DNA of 64,000 nucleotides from Glaciimonas sp. (GTDB lineage Bacteria; Pseudomonadota; Gammaproteobacteria; Burkholderiales; Burkholderiaceae_D). Position numbers and translations under genes: made by a program. The notes below the pieces were generated by a model. The model ran no database searches and was not told where the DNA came from. It worked only from the letters and a program-made list of their open reading frames with translations. Positions 35,096-46,447 of the stretch are shown in pieces. The DNA lies in the NCBI GenBank assembly GCA_012927625.1, contig JABBOV010000018.1:59408-123407 (forward strand), read 5' to 3'. How positions within the stretch are numbered: position 1 is the stretch's first letter; each line of letters opens with the position of its first letter.

Positions 35096-35113
35096 ATACA
35101 TTCGCGAATGTAT
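35096..35113. promoter_or_regulatory. 18-bp perfect operator palindrome between tetR-type gene and acrA
   Basis: ATACATTCGCGAATGTAT is a perfect palindrome of the TACATTCGTGAATGTA type known for AcrR and related TetR efflux repressors. It lies 112 bp before the regulator start and 229 bp before acrA, so one repressor could control both. TATATAAT just downstream (35111-35118) may be a -10 element. Confidence 0.8.
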
Positions 35114-35341
35114 ATATAATAGCCGAAGTTGCAGGTGCACCAACAGCACCAGAGTAATATCGACAAAATTTGTATAAAATCTGTCGCAGACAACCCCGAA
35201 GACTTACCGGGGCTTTTGTATTTGTGTAGTTGCACATGGTTGCCGTTTTGTAGCGCTGTTTGTTTCCGCCTTCACCTGTTCATCTGCCTGCTGCCTGCGG
35301 TGCGGCAGGTGGTTTGCCAATCATTACCGTAAGAGAGTTCT

Positions 35342-36589
35342 ATGACATCACATCAACGCTTTGCACGCCTGGCTGCTGTACTCGCCGTGTTATCCATCTT
35401 CGCCGGCTGCAGCGAAAAACCTAAGGCCGGAGCGGCACCTGGCGCCGGCGCGCCGGTGCCCGAAGTGGCGGTGATGACGGTGGCGTTGCAGCGGCTAACG
35501 ATTACCAATGAACTACCGGGTCGTCTGGAAGCCACGCGCGTAGCGCAAGTGCGCGCCCGTGCCGCCGGTATCGTGCAGAAGCGCGAATTCCGCGAGGGCA
35601 GTGAAGTCAAGGCGGGCGAGTTATTGTTCAGGATCGATCCAGCCTCCTATCAAGCGACTTACGAAAGCACTCAGGCGGCGCTAGCCAAGTCCGAAGCCAA
35701 CCTGGCGCAGGCCAACTTGAAACTGCAGCGATACAAGCCGCTGATGGAAGTCAATGCGGTCAGCAAGCAGGAATATGACGACGCCGGCACTGCGCAGAAA
35801 CAAGCTGCTGCCGATGTCGCTTCAGCCAAGGCAACACGCGCCATCGCTCAGCTTAATCTGGGTTATACCCGGGTCACGGCACCGATTTCCGGCCGGATCG
35901 GACGTGCCTTGGTGACTGAAGGCGCGTTAGTCGGCCAAGGCGAAGCCACCCAACTGGCAACCATTCAGCAACTCGATCCGATATACGTCAACCTGACCCA
36001 ATCCAGCACCGATCTGCTTGCACTGCAGCGCGCACTAGCCAACGGCGAACTGCAAAGCGTAGGCCAGGGCAAGGCTGCGGTCACGCTGGTGCTGGAAGAT
36101 GGCACGCCGTATCCGCTGCCGGGCAAGCTGTTGTTTTCCGACGTAAGCGTGGATGAAAGCACCGGCGCGGTCAGTTTGCGGGCCGAATTTCCTAACCCGA
36201 AACGTCGTCTGTTGCCTGGCATGTATGTGCGCGCCAAGCTGGAACAAGGGGTTCGGGAGCAAGCCATTAGCGTGCCGCAGCAAGCGCTTACGCGCGGCCC
36301 CGATGGCGCTTCGGTGATGGTGGTCGGGGCCGATAACAAGGTGGCCGTGCGTACCGTTATAACCGGGAGTGCGCAGGGTAACGACTGGCTCATTAGCAAG
36401 GGGCTGCAAGCCGGCGACCGGGTGGTCGTCTCAGGCCTGCAAAAAATCAAGCCGGGGGCGGTCGTCAAGGTCGTGCCGTGGCAACCGAAAGTGGTTGATA
36501 CTGTCAAGGGCGCACTGCCTTCTGCGCAGCAAAATAAAGACAAGAAAATAGATACTCCTGAAATTGTTCCAACCGCAAAAGCGCAATAA
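35342..36589 (+). CDS. acrA: RND efflux periplasmic adaptor (AcrA/MexA family)
   Basis: A 415-residue membrane-fusion lipoprotein with lipobox FAGC near residue 22. Beta-barrel, lipoyl (RARAAGIVQKREFREGSEVK) and alpha-hairpin segments follow in the order usual for AcrA/MexA/TtgA, with AQLNLGYTRVTAPISGRIG closing the lipoyl domain. It bridges AcrB and the outer-membrane channel. It stops 11 bp before acrB. Confidence 0.94.
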   Translation: MTSHQRFARLAAVLAVLSIFAGCSEKPKAGAAPGAGAPVPEVAVMTVALQRLTITNELPGRLEATRVAQVRARAAGIVQKREFREGSEVKAGELLFRIDPASYQATYESTQAALAKSEANLAQANLKLQRYKPLMEVNAVSKQEYDDAGTAQKQAAADVASAKATRAIAQLNLGYTRVTAPISGRIGRALVTEGALVGQGEATQLATIQQLDPIYVNLTQSSTDLLALQRALANGELQSVGQGKAAVTLVLEDGTPYPLPGKLLFSDVSVDESTGAVSLRAEFPNPKRRLLPGMYVRAKLEQGVREQAISVPQQALTRGPDGASVMVVGADNKVAVRTVITGSAQGNDWLISKGLQAGDRVVVSGLQKIKPGAVVKVVPWQPKVVDTVKGALPSAQQNKDKKIDTPEIVPTAKAQ

Positions 36590-36600
36590 GGAGTCATCGA

Positions 36601-39600
36601 ATGGGAAAATTTTTCATTGATCGGCCGGTATTTGCATGGGTGCTGGCGATCTTCATCATGCTGGCCGGCATATTGGCCATCACGCAATTGCCGGTATCGC
36701 AATATCCAAGCATCGCCCCGCCTACCATTGTCATCACCGCGAATTATCCGGGCGCCACCGCTCAAGTTCTGGACGATAGCGTCACCAGCCTGATCGAACA
36801 GGAAATGAACGGCGCCGAAGGCTTGCAATATGTAGAGTCGCAGAGTCAGGCCAACGGCCAAGTGCAGATCACGGTGACCTTTTCTACCGGCACCAATCCC
36901 GACTTGGCCGCGGTGGATGTGCAAAATCGCCTGAAGCGGGTCGAGGCGCGCTTGCCGCAAGCTGTCACGCAGCAGGGCGTGCAAGTCACCAAATCGCGCA
37001 GCAACTTCCTGTTGTTCATTACGCTGACATCGAAAGATGGCAGTTTCAATCCGATTGCGCTGGGTGATTATGCATCCCGCAATATCTTGAATGAAATCAA
37101 GCGCTTGCCAGGCGTTGGCCAAGCCCAGCTGTTTGGCACTGAGCGTGCGATGCGGGTCTGGATCGACCCTGCCAAGCTGGTCGGCTACAAGCTGACGCCG
37201 GCCGATGTCTCCACCGCAATCAGGAACCAGAATGCGCAAGTTGCATCGGGCACTCTGGGCGATTTGCCAAGCCCGGTTGGGCAGCAGGTTTCCGCCACTA
37301 TAGTGGTTTCCGGGCAGTTGTCCACGCCCGAACAGTTCGGCGCCATTGTGCTGCGCGCCAATGCGGACGGTTCGGTGGTGCGGCTGCGGGATGTGGCGCG
37401 AATTGAAATCGGCGGCCAGGCCTATGCCACTTCAGCGCGCATCGACGGCAAGCCAATTGCCGCGATTGGGGTGCAGTTATCGCCCACCGCCAATGCGCTG
37501 GGTACTGCCAAGGCAGTGCACGCCAAAATGGAGGAGTTGTCACAATACTTCCCGTCCGGCATCCAATTCGTAGTGCCTTACGATACCTCGGAGTTTGTTC
37601 AGATTTCGATTGAAGAAGTGGTCAAGACTCTGTTCGAAGCGATTCTGCTGGTGTTCCTGGTGATGTACCTGTTCCTGCAAAATATTCGTTACACGCTGAT
37701 TCCTACCATCGTGGTGCCGGTGTCATTGCTGGGTACATTTGCCACCTTGTTCCTGTTTGGTTTTTCGATCAACGTGCTGACCATGTTCGGCATGGTGCTG
37801 GCAATTGGTATCCTGGTCGATGACGCCATTGTGGTGGTGGAAAATGTCGAGCGCATCATGAGTACAGAAGGTTTGTCGCCGCGCGAAGCCACCCGCAAGG
37901 CAATGGGCCAAATTAGCGGCGCACTGATCGGCATGACGCTGGTGCTGATCGCGGTTTTCATTCCGATGGCATTTTTTGGTGGGGCAGTCGGTGCGATTTA
38001 TCGCCAGTTCTCGCTCTCGATGGTAGCGTCGATGTTCTTCTCGGTACTGATGGCGTTCACGTTGACGCCGGCGCTGTGCGCTACGCTTCTGAAGCCGGTC
38101 AAGGCCGGCCATCATCACGAAAAGACCGGTTTTTTCGGCTGGTTCAATCGTGGATTTAGCCGCACCGCCAACGGTTATCAAAATTCCATTGCCAAGATGC
38201 TGGGTCGAACCGGACGTTATTTGCTGGTGTATGGCGTGATTCTGGTCTGTGTCGGTTTGCTGTATGCGCGTTTGCCGGCATCGTTCTTGCCGTCTGAAGA
38301 TCAAGGTTTTCTGGTCACCAACATCCAGTTGCCACCTGGCGCCAGCACCGGTCGCACGCTGGAAGTCGTCAAGCAGGTGGAGGATTATTACCTGAAGCAA
38401 CCCGGCATTGCTCATATCGTCGCGGTTACCGGCTTCAGCTTTGCAGGTAACGGCCAGAATACCGCCTTGGCATTTACGCCACTGAAAAACTGGAGCGAGC
38501 GAGGGCCCGAAGATTCGGCCGATGCGATTGCTCGCCGTGCCATGGGTGCGCTGTCGAAAATCAAGGATGCCATCGTGTTTCCGGTCAACCCGCCGCCGAT
38601 TGCTGAATTGGGTAACGCCACCGGCTTTACCTTCCGTTTGCAAGATCGTTCTGGTGCTGGACATCTGGCATTAATCGCTGCGCGCAACCAGCTGCTGGGG
38701 CTGGCGTCACAGAGCAAGGTGCTGGCAGGTGTACGGCCGGAAGGTCTGGAAGATGCGCCGCAATTTGAACTTGATATCGACCGCGACAAAGCCAATGCGC
38801 TCGGCGTTACGTTTGCCGATATCAATAGCGTGCTCTCGACATCGCTCGGTTCCAGCTATATCAATGACTTCCCGAATGATGGTCGCCAGCAGCGTGTGAT
38901 CGTGCAAGCCGATGCGCCGCAGCGCTTGCAACCGGAAGATCTGGGCAAACTGCATGCCCGCAATGCGCAGGGTGCGATGGTGCCGTTCTCGGCTTTCACC
39001 ACTTCGCACTGGCTCACCGGCCCGGTGCAATTGATTCGTTACAACGGCTATCCAGCCATGAAGATTTCCGGCGGTGCCGCAGCCGGCTTCAGTACCGGCG
39101 ATGCGATGACCGAAATGGAAGCACTGATGGCTAAACTGCCGCCTGGATTCGGCTTTGAATGGACCGGTCAGTCGCTAGAGGAAAAAACCTCCGGCTCGCA
39201 AGCGCCGCTGCTGTATGCACTGTCGTTGCTAGCGGTGTTTCTGGTACTGGCTGCGCTGTACGAAAGCACCTCGATTCCGGTGGCGGTGATGCTGGTGGTG
39301 CCGCTCGGGATTCTCGGTGCACTGCTGGGCGTGACCTTGCGCGGCATGCCTAACGACGTGTATTTCAAGGTCGGAATGATTGCGGTGGTAGGACTGTCGT
39401 CCAAGAATGCGATTCTGATCATCGAATTTGCCAAAGATTTGCAGGCGCAAGGCAAGAGCCTGATTGACGCCACGTTGGAAGCGGTGCATTTGCGGTTCCG
39501 GCCGATCATCATGACTTCGCTAGCCCTCATCCTCGGCGTGCTGCCGCTGGTGCTGGCTAACGGTGCCGGCTCCGCTGCGCAGCGCGCAATCGGTACTGGC

Positions 39601-39753
39601 GTCATGTTCGGGATGATTGCCGCCACACTATTGGCGGTGTTTCTGGTGCCGGTATTCTTTGTCGTGGTGCGTACCCTGTTCAAGGGCAGCGAGCGGCAGC
39701 GCAAGATGTACGCCAGCCATAAGAAAATCGATGTGGAGAATGAGAATGTTTAA
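36601..39753 (+). CDS. acrB: RND efflux pump inner-membrane transporter (AcrB/MexB family, HAE1)
   Basis: A 1050-residue proton-driven multidrug transporter. The N-terminus MGKFFIDRPVFAWVLAIFIM and the GILVDDAIVVVENVERIM segment in transmembrane helix 4 carry the Asp-Asp proton-relay pair. The second half repeats the fold with VGLSSKNAILIIEFAKDL holding the relay lysine. Length and motifs match AcrB, MexB and TtgB. Substrates are probably diverse toxic organics, which would suit a phenol user; that link is inference. Confidence 0.96.
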   Translation: MGKFFIDRPVFAWVLAIFIMLAGILAITQLPVSQYPSIAPPTIVITANYPGATAQVLDDSVTSLIEQEMNGAEGLQYVESQSQANGQVQITVTFSTGTNPDLAAVDVQNRLKRVEARLPQAVTQQGVQVTKSRSNFLLFITLTSKDGSFNPIALGDYASRNILNEIKRLPGVGQAQLFGTERAMRVWIDPAKLVGYKLTPADVSTAIRNQNAQVASGTLGDLPSPVGQQVSATIVVSGQLSTPEQFGAIVLRANADGSVVRLRDVARIEIGGQAYATSARIDGKPIAAIGVQLSPTANALGTAKAVHAKMEELSQYFPSGIQFVVPYDTSEFVQISIEEVVKTLFEAILLVFLVMYLFLQNIRYTLIPTIVVPVSLLGTFATLFLFGFSINVLTMFGMVLAIGILVDDAIVVVENVERIMSTEGLSPREATRKAMGQISGALIGMTLVLIAVFIPMAFFGGAVGAIYRQFSLSMVASMFFSVLMAFTLTPALCATLLKPVKAGHHHEKTGFFGWFNRGFSRTANGYQNSIAKMLGRTGRYLLVYGVILVCVGLLYARLPASFLPSEDQGFLVTNIQLPPGASTGRTLEVVKQVEDYYLKQPGIAHIVAVTGFSFAGNGQNTALAFTPLKNWSERGPEDSADAIARRAMGALSKIKDAIVFPVNPPPIAELGNATGFTFRLQDRSGAGHLALIAARNQLLGLASQSKVLAGVRPEGLEDAPQFELDIDRDKANALGVTFADINSVLSTSLGSSYINDFPNDGRQQRVIVQADAPQRLQPEDLGKLHARNAQGAMVPFSAFTTSHWLTGPVQLIRYNGYPAMKISGGAAAGFSTGDAMTEMEALMAKLPPGFGFEWTGQSLEEKTSGSQAPLLYALSLLAVFLVLAALYESTSIPVAVMLVVPLGILGALLGVTLRGMPNDVYFKVGMIAVVGLSSKNAILIIEFAKDLQAQGKSLIDATLEAVHLRFRPIIMTSLALILGVLPLVLANGAGSAAQRAIGTGVMFGMIAATLLAVFLVPVFFVVVRTLFKGSERQRKMYASHKKIDVENENV

Positions 39754-41251
39754 ATCAGAGGGGTTCAAGTCCGAGCTGTTGACGCACCTGCAGCAACGGA
39801 TGCGAAGCTTGCCAGCGGTGTCAGCATTGCCGGCCCTGTTGCTGGCTGTGCTGACCACAGGCGTGCTGTCGGGCTGTTCGCTGACGCCGCAGTATGTGCG
39901 CCCGGATGCTCCGGTGGCGGCCAGCTACGGCGACCAATCGGCCAACGCTACATCGACCAAAGCCATCATCCCGGCGGCGACCGACATCGGCTGGCGCGAG
40001 TTCTTCAAGGATGCGCGATTGCAGGCCCTGATCGCCAGCGCACTGGATAACAACCGCGATTTGCGCACAGCCGCCCTGCGCATCGAAGAGGCGCGGGCCC
40101 AGTACAACATCCAGTCGGCTGACCGGCTGCCCAACTTGAACGGCGTTGCCAGCGGTGCTCGCAGCAGGACACCGGCCACTCTAACGACGCTAGGCACGCC
40201 CAGCACCGGCGGCCGCTATGACGTCGGGGTCAGTTTGGCGTCATTCGAGCTAGATTTTTTCGGCCGGGTGCGCAGCCTGAATGATGCCGCTTTGGCGCAA
40301 TATCTAGCCACCGAAGAAGCGCGCCAGTCGGTCAAAATCAGCCTGGTGTCGGAAGTCGCCAAAGCTTATTTGTCCGAGCGCGGGTTTGCCGAACAACGTG
40401 CGCTGGCGCAGCAATCGTTCGATGCGCGTAGTAACAGTTACGCACTGGCGCAAAAACGTTTTGACGTCGGCGCTAGTTCCGCGCTTGACCTGCGCGGCGA
40501 AGAGTCCCTGTTGCAGACGGCCAGAGTGGCGTTAGTCACATTGTCTCGCCAGCGCGCCCAGGCTGAAAACGCGCTGGTGCTACTGGTCGGTAAACCGTTG
40601 GCTGATCTGCCGGCGCCACAACCGCTGTCAGCCCAAAACATCATAGCCGAGATCCCACCCGGACTGCCTTCCGACCTCTTGGCCAGCCGCCCCGATATTC
40701 GCCAGTTCGAGCAGAAACTGCAAGCCGCCAACGCCAATATCGGTGCAGCGCGGGCCGCATTCTTCCCACGCATTGCGCTTACCGCCAGCGCCGGCACTGC
40801 CAGCAATGCACTGTCGGGATTATTCGATGCCGGCTCCGGTGCCTGGTCGTTCGCGCCGCAACTGGTGTTGCCGATATTCGATGGTGGACGCAACCGGGGT
40901 AACTTGAATTTGGCCGAAGTGCGCAAGAACCTGGCGATTGTCGATTACGAAAAATCCATCCAGAGCGCCTTTCGGGAAGTCTCCGATGCACTGGTGGCAC
41001 GCAGTCTGCTCGACTTGCAGATTGCGGCCCAGACCGCAGTCAAGAATGCCGAAGCCGAGCGTCTGAAACTGTCCGAAGCGCGTTTTCGCAATGGCATCGC
41101 CAGCTCGCTCGACGTATTGGACGCCCAACGCCAATCGTTTGCCGCCGAGCAAGCGCTGGTGCAGGTTCAGTTGTTGCGCCTGACCAATGCGATTGATCTG
41201 TATCGCGCCTTGGGCGGCGGCTGGCAGGAAACCAGTACCGCAGCACGATAA
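39746..41251 (+). CDS. outer-membrane efflux channel lipoprotein (OprM/AdeK family)
   Basis: A 501-residue TolC-like factor. After a hydrophobic stretch comes the lipobox LSGC, then SLTPQYVRPDAPVAASYG, the standard OprM start. The duplicated outer-membrane efflux domains are marked by LDNNRDLRTAALRIEEARAQ and SRPDIRQFEQKLQAANANIG. The ATG at 39746 overlaps the acrB stop by 8 bp and has GGAGA 6 nt upstream. It completes an AcrA-AcrB-OprM set. Confidence 0.93.
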   Translation: MFKSEGFKSELLTHLQQRMRSLPAVSALPALLLAVLTTGVLSGCSLTPQYVRPDAPVAASYGDQSANATSTKAIIPAATDIGWREFFKDARLQALIASALDNNRDLRTAALRIEEARAQYNIQSADRLPNLNGVASGARSRTPATLTTLGTPSTGGRYDVGVSLASFELDFFGRVRSLNDAALAQYLATEEARQSVKISLVSEVAKAYLSERGFAEQRALAQQSFDARSNSYALAQKRFDVGASSALDLRGEESLLQTARVALVTLSRQRAQAENALVLLVGKPLADLPAPQPLSAQNIIAEIPPGLPSDLLASRPDIRQFEQKLQAANANIGAARAAFFPRIALTASAGTASNALSGLFDAGSGAWSFAPQLVLPIFDGGRNRGNLNLAEVRKNLAIVDYEKSIQSAFREVSDALVARSLLDLQIAAQTAVKNAEAERLKLSEARFRNGIASSLDVLDAQRQSFAAEQALVQVQLLRLTNAIDLYRALGGGWQETSTAAR

Positions 41252-41342
41252 TTGGGTGGGGCAGGTGCAACCTGCCTGCACTCGGCGCGTTATTGTCCCA
41301 ATTGTGCGCGGAGTGCAGTCGCTCTACTTTTTTAATAAATAT

Positions 41343-41404
41343 GGAGTATCGTTAAAAACAGTGTGTTTTCCGCATATATTTAGTGTATTTTAAAAAAATA
41401 CTCA
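41343..41404 (+). repeat. dispersed palindromic element, copy 6
   Basis: GGAGTATCGTTAAAAACAG start, TTTTCCGCATATATTTAG core and AAAAAAATACTCA end, so both the GGAGTAT and the (A)TACTC terminal inverted repeats are visible. It lies between the convergent efflux and kinase genes. Confidence 0.75.
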
Positions 41405-41524
41405 TCAATAAATTCGGTGGTTGGAACGACCCGTGCCGCCAAATTAGGGTCTATGCTGTCGTTGGCGCGCAGCTTGCACCCGCCCTACGGACTTTCGATT
41501 TGGCTACGGAATTTTGCGCTGTCT

Positions 41525-43846
41525 TCAGACCGGCTTCAAATTGATCCAGCGGCCAACCGTCGCTACGAATTCGCTGGCCGTAAATGGCTTGGCAAGATAA
41601 TCATCCATGCCTGCGGCCATACACCGTTGCTGATCGTCTTCAATGGCACTGGCTGTTAGCGCGATTATCGGCGTTCGGGCCGCCCCTGTTTTGGCTTCCT
41701 TTTCTCGCACGCGTCTGCTGGCTTCGTAACCGTCCATCACCGGCATCATGCAATCCATCAGAATCAGATCAAAGCGACACCGTTCGAGTGCTTCCAACGC
41801 CTGCTGTCCATTTTCAGCTTCTTCCACGACGCATCCTCTTTTTGTCAGCAGGATGCGCACCAGTTGCCGGTTTATTTCCGTATCTTCTACAACCAGCACA
41901 CGAACAGCATCGGCGTGTATTAATTCCGCAGCAGGCACCGCAATTTGAGACGGCTCTGGGCCGGTTGCAGGTGGACTCGGCGCAACCGCCGGGTCGGCGA
42001 TTTGGCAGGGGATCTGGAATGTGAATTTCGATCCGGCACCAGTATCGCTAACGCAGTCGATCTGGCCCTGCATCAGATCGGCGATACGCTTGCAGATGGC
42101 CAGGCCCAGGCCGGTGCCGCCATACTTGCGGCTAATCGTGTTGTCGGCTTGGCGAAACGGTTCAAACAGGTGTTGTTGCGCTTGCTTGCTAATCCCGATG
42201 CCGCTATCCGTGACGGAATACACCAAGTGCATGACGGCTGGGTTTGTGGCATCGAGGTGCGCGCTGAAGTGGATCGTAATCCGGCCCGAAGGCGTGAACT
42301 TGATCGCATTGTTGAGCAGGTTGCCCAGCACTTGCCGAATTCGCATCGGGTCCGCGCTGGCCCAGTGTCGTGGGTGCGGGCCGATCTGCACATCGATTGC
42401 AAGCTGCTTTTTAATCGCATTGGATTGGTGCAGATCGATGACATCCTGTATCAGTCGGACCGGATCGAAGGGTGTGTTTTCGATTTGCATATGACCGGAC
42501 TCGACCTTTGAAAAATCGAGAATCTCGTTAATGATATGCACCAGACCCTTGGCACCGTTGCACACATTGCTGGCGTAAGTGTGCTGGGTACTATCGAGTT
42601 TTGTCTCCAGCATTAACTCCGACATGCCAATGATGCCATTCATCGGGGTGCGGATTTCATGGCTCATGATCGCCAAAAATTGGGATTTGGCTGCATTGGC
42701 GGAATCGGCCTGCGCCTTGAGCGATAGCGCTTTTTCTGCGTCCTGCTCGCGGCGCTTCAAGATGAGGGCCATGAGTAAGAATGCGATGGCTAGCGCGAGC
42801 AGGCTTCCCATCGCAACCGCGCCCAGCAGTCGCACTGTGCGCCACCAGCCGTTCAGGAAGATGTCATCGGTAACAGTCACATTCACAATTAGCGGGTAGT
42901 TCCTGACCAGATGTACCGCACCCATGCGGTACACATTCCTGAATTCTGCTGCCGGGCGCGGGCTTCGCGTCAGGATGACGTCATGTTCCTTGCCCTGTTC
43001 CATGACCGCATAGGTCGAGCCGGTGAAGTTCTTTTTCCCGACGATGTTTTCCACGTTCGGCCAGCGCGCCAGCAAAGTGTAATCGCGCCGGTACAGCGAG
43101 ACCGACGCATGCTCGCCCAGACTGACGTTCTTGAAGAAATTACTGAAGAAATCGCACGATATCCCGACTAGCACGACGCCGAGAAATTCGCCCTTGACGT
43201 TGTTCAGGCGGCGGCTGATATAGAAAGTCCACTTGCTATTGCCCTTATTGCGTACTGGCTGACTGAGGAATACGGCGGGGTCTACATTGCTACGGTGATG
43301 CTGAAAATAATCGCGACTGGCAAGGTTGATGGCGGGCGCCGGGAATGCGCGGGTAAAAGTAATCACATCGCCATTCGCGCCAACGATGGTTGCCACATCG
43401 ATCTGCGGCAAGCCGCTGATCTTGTCGCGCATCATCTGCTGCGTTTGCTGGTTGCGGAAATTTTTTATCAGTCTTGCCTGATTATCGATATCCGCGTTCT
43501 GGACCGTGTCGGCCAGGCTGTCAAGCACCAGATAGGCCGAGGCCATCGTCTGCGCCGTGTTCTCCGCCAGCACCAGGGATAGGTTGCCGAGGTCCTGGCT
43601 CCAGTCTTCGATCGCCCGGTCATGCAATATCCAGCTTGATGCAATTATCATGGCTGCCAGCAGAACGATCACCGTACTGCCGATTACGGCAGTGACGTTT
43701 CTGGCATTTTTAACGCGCATCGCACTTGCCATTGCCCAGCATATGGGGTTCCATCCCTGATTCAGAGGTTTGCGCGTTTTCGTGGCGGGTGATGAGGTTG
43801 ATTGCATGCGATGTGATCGGTTCTCGTATCGATATTCGGGTCGCAT
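41525..43846 (-). CDS. hybrid sensor histidine kinase with PDC (Cache) sensor and receiver domain
   Basis: A 773-residue membrane kinase. The order is: membrane helix (about 52-72), periplasmic double-PDC sensor (about 80-325, with FTRAFPAP and SRDYFQHH), second helix (about 338-362), HisKA with phospho-acceptor His396 ([13 protein letters not shown]), and an ATPase with N, G1 and G2 boxes ([23 protein letters not shown]). A receiver domain (648-768) has Asp698 in [11 protein letters not shown]. The N-terminal 40 residues may be untranslated, as ATGs occur at 43807 and 43729. Signal unknown. It follows the next kinase by 5 bp and is probably co-transcribed. Confidence 0.93.
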   Translation of the reverse strand: MRPEYRYENRSHRMQSTSSPATKTRKPLNQGWNPICWAMASAMRVKNARNVTAVIGSTVIVLLAAMIIASSWILHDRAIEDWSQDLGNLSLVLAENTAQTMASAYLVLDSLADTVQNADIDNQARLIKNFRNQQTQQMMRDKISGLPQIDVATIVGANGDVITFTRAFPAPAINLASRDYFQHHRSNVDPAVFLSQPVRNKGNSKWTFYISRRLNNVKGEFLGVVLVGISCDFFSNFFKNVSLGEHASVSLYRRDYTLLARWPNVENIVGKKNFTGSTYAVMEQGKEHDVILTRSPRPAAEFRNVYRMGAVHLVRNYPLIVNVTVTDDIFLNGWWRTVRLLGAVAMGSLLALAIAFLLMALILKRREQDAEKALSLKAQADSANAAKSQFLAIMSHEIRTPMNGIIGMSELMLETKLDSTQHTYASNVCNGAKGLVHIINEILDFSKVESGHMQIENTPFDPVRLIQDVIDLHQSNAIKKQLAIDVQIGPHPRHWASADPMRIRQVLGNLLNNAIKFTPSGRITIHFSAHLDATNPAVMHLVYSVTDSGIGISKQAQQHLFEPFRQADNTISRKYGGTGLGLAICKRIADLMQGQIDCVSDTGAGSKFTFQIPCQIADPAVAPSPPATGPEPSQIAVPAAELIHADAVRVLVVEDTEINRQLVRILLTKRGCVVEEAENGQQALEALERCRFDLILMDCMMPVMDGYEASRRVREKEAKTGAARTPIIALTASAIEDDQQRCMAAGMDDYLAKPFTASEFVATVGRWINLKPV

Positions 43847-43851
43847 CTTCG

Positions 43852-45495
43852 CTATGGCTGTTCAAGTGGCAGCGAAAAGGAAAATGTTGAGCCTTCACCC
43901 GGTGAGGACTGCAACGATATCTGCCCACCCATCAGGGCGACCAGTTGTGCCGCAATGGCCAAGCCAAGGCCGGCGCCATTCCCGGTGCGCGTCGGCGCGT
44001 CATCCACCTGCGAAAATTTATCAAAAATTTGTTGCTGGTGTGCCGCCGGCACGCCGCGTCCGCTGTCTGTCAACTGGAACAGCAGGCTGCCTTGCGTGGT
44101 TGTGACTTTCAGCCGTATCTCTCCCGCGTCAGTAAAGCTAACGGCGTTGCGCAACAGGCTGTCGAGTACCCGCAGCAGCTTGACCCGGTCGCATGTGATC
44201 TGCTCCGGCAGGTTCGGATCGATGTCGAACCCGAGCGCAATCTGTTTCGCATTGGCGCCGCCCCGGTGGCGATTGATGGCCTGATGCAGGATTTCCCTGA
44301 GGTTTTCGTGCTGCATCGACAGCGCAGTATTGCCGGATTCCAGCATGCTCAGTTCAAGCACCGACTCAATCAGTGCAAGTAGCCGCATGCCGCACTGATG
44401 GATGGATTGGGCGAAGCCTCCTTGTTCCGATGCGCCGAGTTCCTCCGTGAGTAATTCCGAGAAACCGAGAATGCCGTTAAGCGGTGTGCGCAGCTCATGC
44501 GACATGTTGGCGAAGAAACGTGACTTTGCCAGGTTCGACGCAATAGCCTGCTCACGACTTGCCATCAGTCGGCCCACCAGCACGACGATGCCGGCAGCGA
44601 ACAGCAGAATAATGATCGTGGTGAAAATTGCCAGTAAAAAAGCCTGCAATCGCGTCGCGTAATACGGCTCGAGTTGTTCTTCGGTATCGACTCCGACCGA
44701 CACATACAGTGGATAGCGCTCCAGCTTTTCATACGCGAAGATGCGCTCTCTGCCGTCGATTATGCTTTTTGCCTGGATGCCACCCCGGCCGTTGGCCTGC
44801 ATCGCCTTGAACAACGCACTGGTGGAAATATTCTGCCCCATCGAGTCGCTATCGCCGGTGCGGCGCACGCGTATTATTCCGTCCGCGCCGGTCAGGGCTA
44901 TCGCACCATGCTTGCCGACATCGATGTCATGGTAGAGCCGCGTGAAATATTGCGGATCCATCGAAACCACGACCACGCCCTTGAATGTGCCGTCTGGATA
45001 GTTGATGCGGCGCGTCATCTGGATTGACCACTTTTTCGAAACCCGGCCGAGCACCGGCCTGCTGATGAACAGAGCACCGCTGTCGGCCTCCATATGGACC
45101 TTGATATGTTCGCGGTCGCGTAAATTCATCGGTTTGAAAGCCTGGCTGGAAAGCAGGATGTTTCCCTGCGCATCGACGATCGAAAACAGGTTGTAGAAGT
45201 CGCCCGGGTTGATGCCCATTTTCAAGTCCTGTGCGATATTGAGCGAGGTACCGACCGTGTTGTAGCGGTAGCGCAGATAAGTAACGGCCTGATCTGCTGC
45301 TTCAATAGTGCGGGCCGCGTGCGCATCGAACAACCGGGCCAGGCTGTGGGCATCGCGTTGCGCATTGTCTAACTGGGTGCGTTTTGCTTTGTGCAATTGG
45401 ACCAGCGTCATCGCCCAGACGCCCGTGATCAGCAGCGCCGCGAACAAACATAAAAGAACCCGCGCATCGATTTTTTTTAATTTTTTCAGCTTCAT
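43852..45495 (-). CDS. sensor histidine kinase with PDC (Cache) sensor
   Basis: A 547-residue kinase. Membrane helix 11-33 and periplasmic PDC sensor about 40-280 ([39 protein letters not shown]) precede the second helix (about 286-308), HisKA His333 ([13 protein letters not shown]) and the HATPase_c domain with DSGRGVP and GAGLGLAIA. There is no receiver domain. Its sensor resembles that of the adjacent hybrid kinase, and the pair may have arisen by duplication. The start has GGAG 11 nt upstream. Confidence 0.92.
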   Translation of the reverse strand: MKLKKLKKIDARVLLCLFAALLITGVWAMTLVQLHKAKRTQLDNAQRDAHSLARLFDAHAARTIEAADQAVTYLRYRYNTVGTSLNIAQDLKMGINPGDFYNLFSIVDAQGNILLSSQAFKPMNLRDREHIKVHMEADSGALFISRPVLGRVSKKWSIQMTRRINYPDGTFKGVVVVSMDPQYFTRLYHDIDVGKHGAIALTGADGIIRVRRTGDSDSMGQNISTSALFKAMQANGRGGIQAKSIIDGRERIFAYEKLERYPLYVSVGVDTEEQLEPYYATRLQAFLLAIFTTIIILLFAAGIVVLVGRLMASREQAIASNLAKSRFFANMSHELRTPLNGILGFSELLTEELGASEQGGFAQSIHQCGMRLLALIESVLELSMLESGNTALSMQHENLREILHQAINRHRGGANAKQIALGFDIDPNLPEQITCDRVKLLRVLDSLLRNAVSFTDAGEIRLKVTTTQGSLLFQLTDSGRGVPAAHQQQIFDKFSQVDDAPTRTGNGAGLGLAIAAQLVALMGGQISLQSSPGEGSTFSFSLPLEQP

Positions 45496-46024
45496 CTATA
45501 TTCTGACTCCAGTTGAAACCTGTCCTCCAGGGCGATGCGGATGGGAATGCCTGACCTGAAAGCTTATGCGAATTAATTGCTATTTTAAAAATTGCATTTA
45601 ACCACTGGTGTATCGTCCGCTGCATGCAAAACATGAAAAATATTGTCGACGAAAGACACGAAAGAATGCATTACACAGTGTATTCAAGCTGTACTGGATA
45701 GTCCGTGTACATTAGACCTTACAGTCCCGCGCCCTTTCTACTTTCCTCTCTTCCAGCCGCGGGAGGGCTGGGGAGGGGAACTTAAACAGTCGTTACCTGG
45801 AGACTGAACAGGTATGCTTTTCCTGCTCTTAGTGGACTACATTTTTTGGGCAGTACATTAGTTGAGCAAATAAAACAGACTTTAGAAATGCTTGTTAAAA
45901 TCCGTATTGTATATTTCTTAATGGAAACTTGTGGTGACAGAACGCAGGTGCCGGCAGACGGGTGAAGTCAGGTAGCATAAGGCCGCCCCCCTGTAGGATC
46001 GGGTCGTTGGATGCAATCATCTTC
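45496..46024. other. non-coding divergent region between kinase and cheY
   Basis: No gene is supported in these 529 bp. One C-rich hairpin is visible near 45750-45780 (CCAGCC...GGCTGG with TGGGGAGGGGAAC), related in style to the element at 19021. A region around 45860-45930 is A/T-rich and probably holds the cheY promoter, but I cannot place it precisely. Confidence 0.5.
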
Positions 46025-46447
46025 ATGACAACAAACGATATGTCTACTGAAATTCAATTTCTCATTGTTGACGATTTTTCAACCATGCGACGCATCATCG
46101 CCAGCCTGCTCAAGGAGCTTGGTTACGTAAAAATCCGTGAAGCCGAAGACGGCGAAAAGGCGCTTCACCTGATTCGCTCTAACCAGCACGATGGGATACC
46201 TGTTGATTTTGTCATCACCGACTGGAACATGCCCATCATGGATGGCTTGGAACTTTTAAAGGCGATTCGGCAAGACGGCAGCCTGAAACATCTGCCGGTT
46301 ATGATGGTGACTGCCGAAGCCAAGAGGGAAAACATCATTCTCGCTGCCGAAGCCGGAGCGGATGGTTATATCGTCAAGCCGTTTAATGCGGCAACCTTGA
46401 AAGTAAAGCTGGACAAGATTCTGCTCAAAAAAGGACTATCCGCATGA
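46025..46447 (+). CDS. cheY: CheY-type response regulator
   Basis: A 140-residue single receiver domain. The acidic pocket Asp16-Asp17 ([12 protein letters not shown]), the phospho-acceptor Asp66 ([12 protein letters not shown]), the Thr in MMVTAEAK and the Lys in YIVKPFN identify it. The FSTMRRI stretch and the AEDGEKAL helix match flagellar CheY. An alternative start is the ATG at 46040. Its stop overlaps the cheZ start (ATGA). Confidence 0.9.
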   Translation: MTTNDMSTEIQFLIVDDFSTMRRIIASLLKELGYVKIREAEDGEKALHLIRSNQHDGIPVDFVITDWNMPIMDGLELLKAIRQDGSLKHLPVMMVTAEAKRENIILAAEAGADGYIVKPFNAATLKVKLDKILLKKGLSA

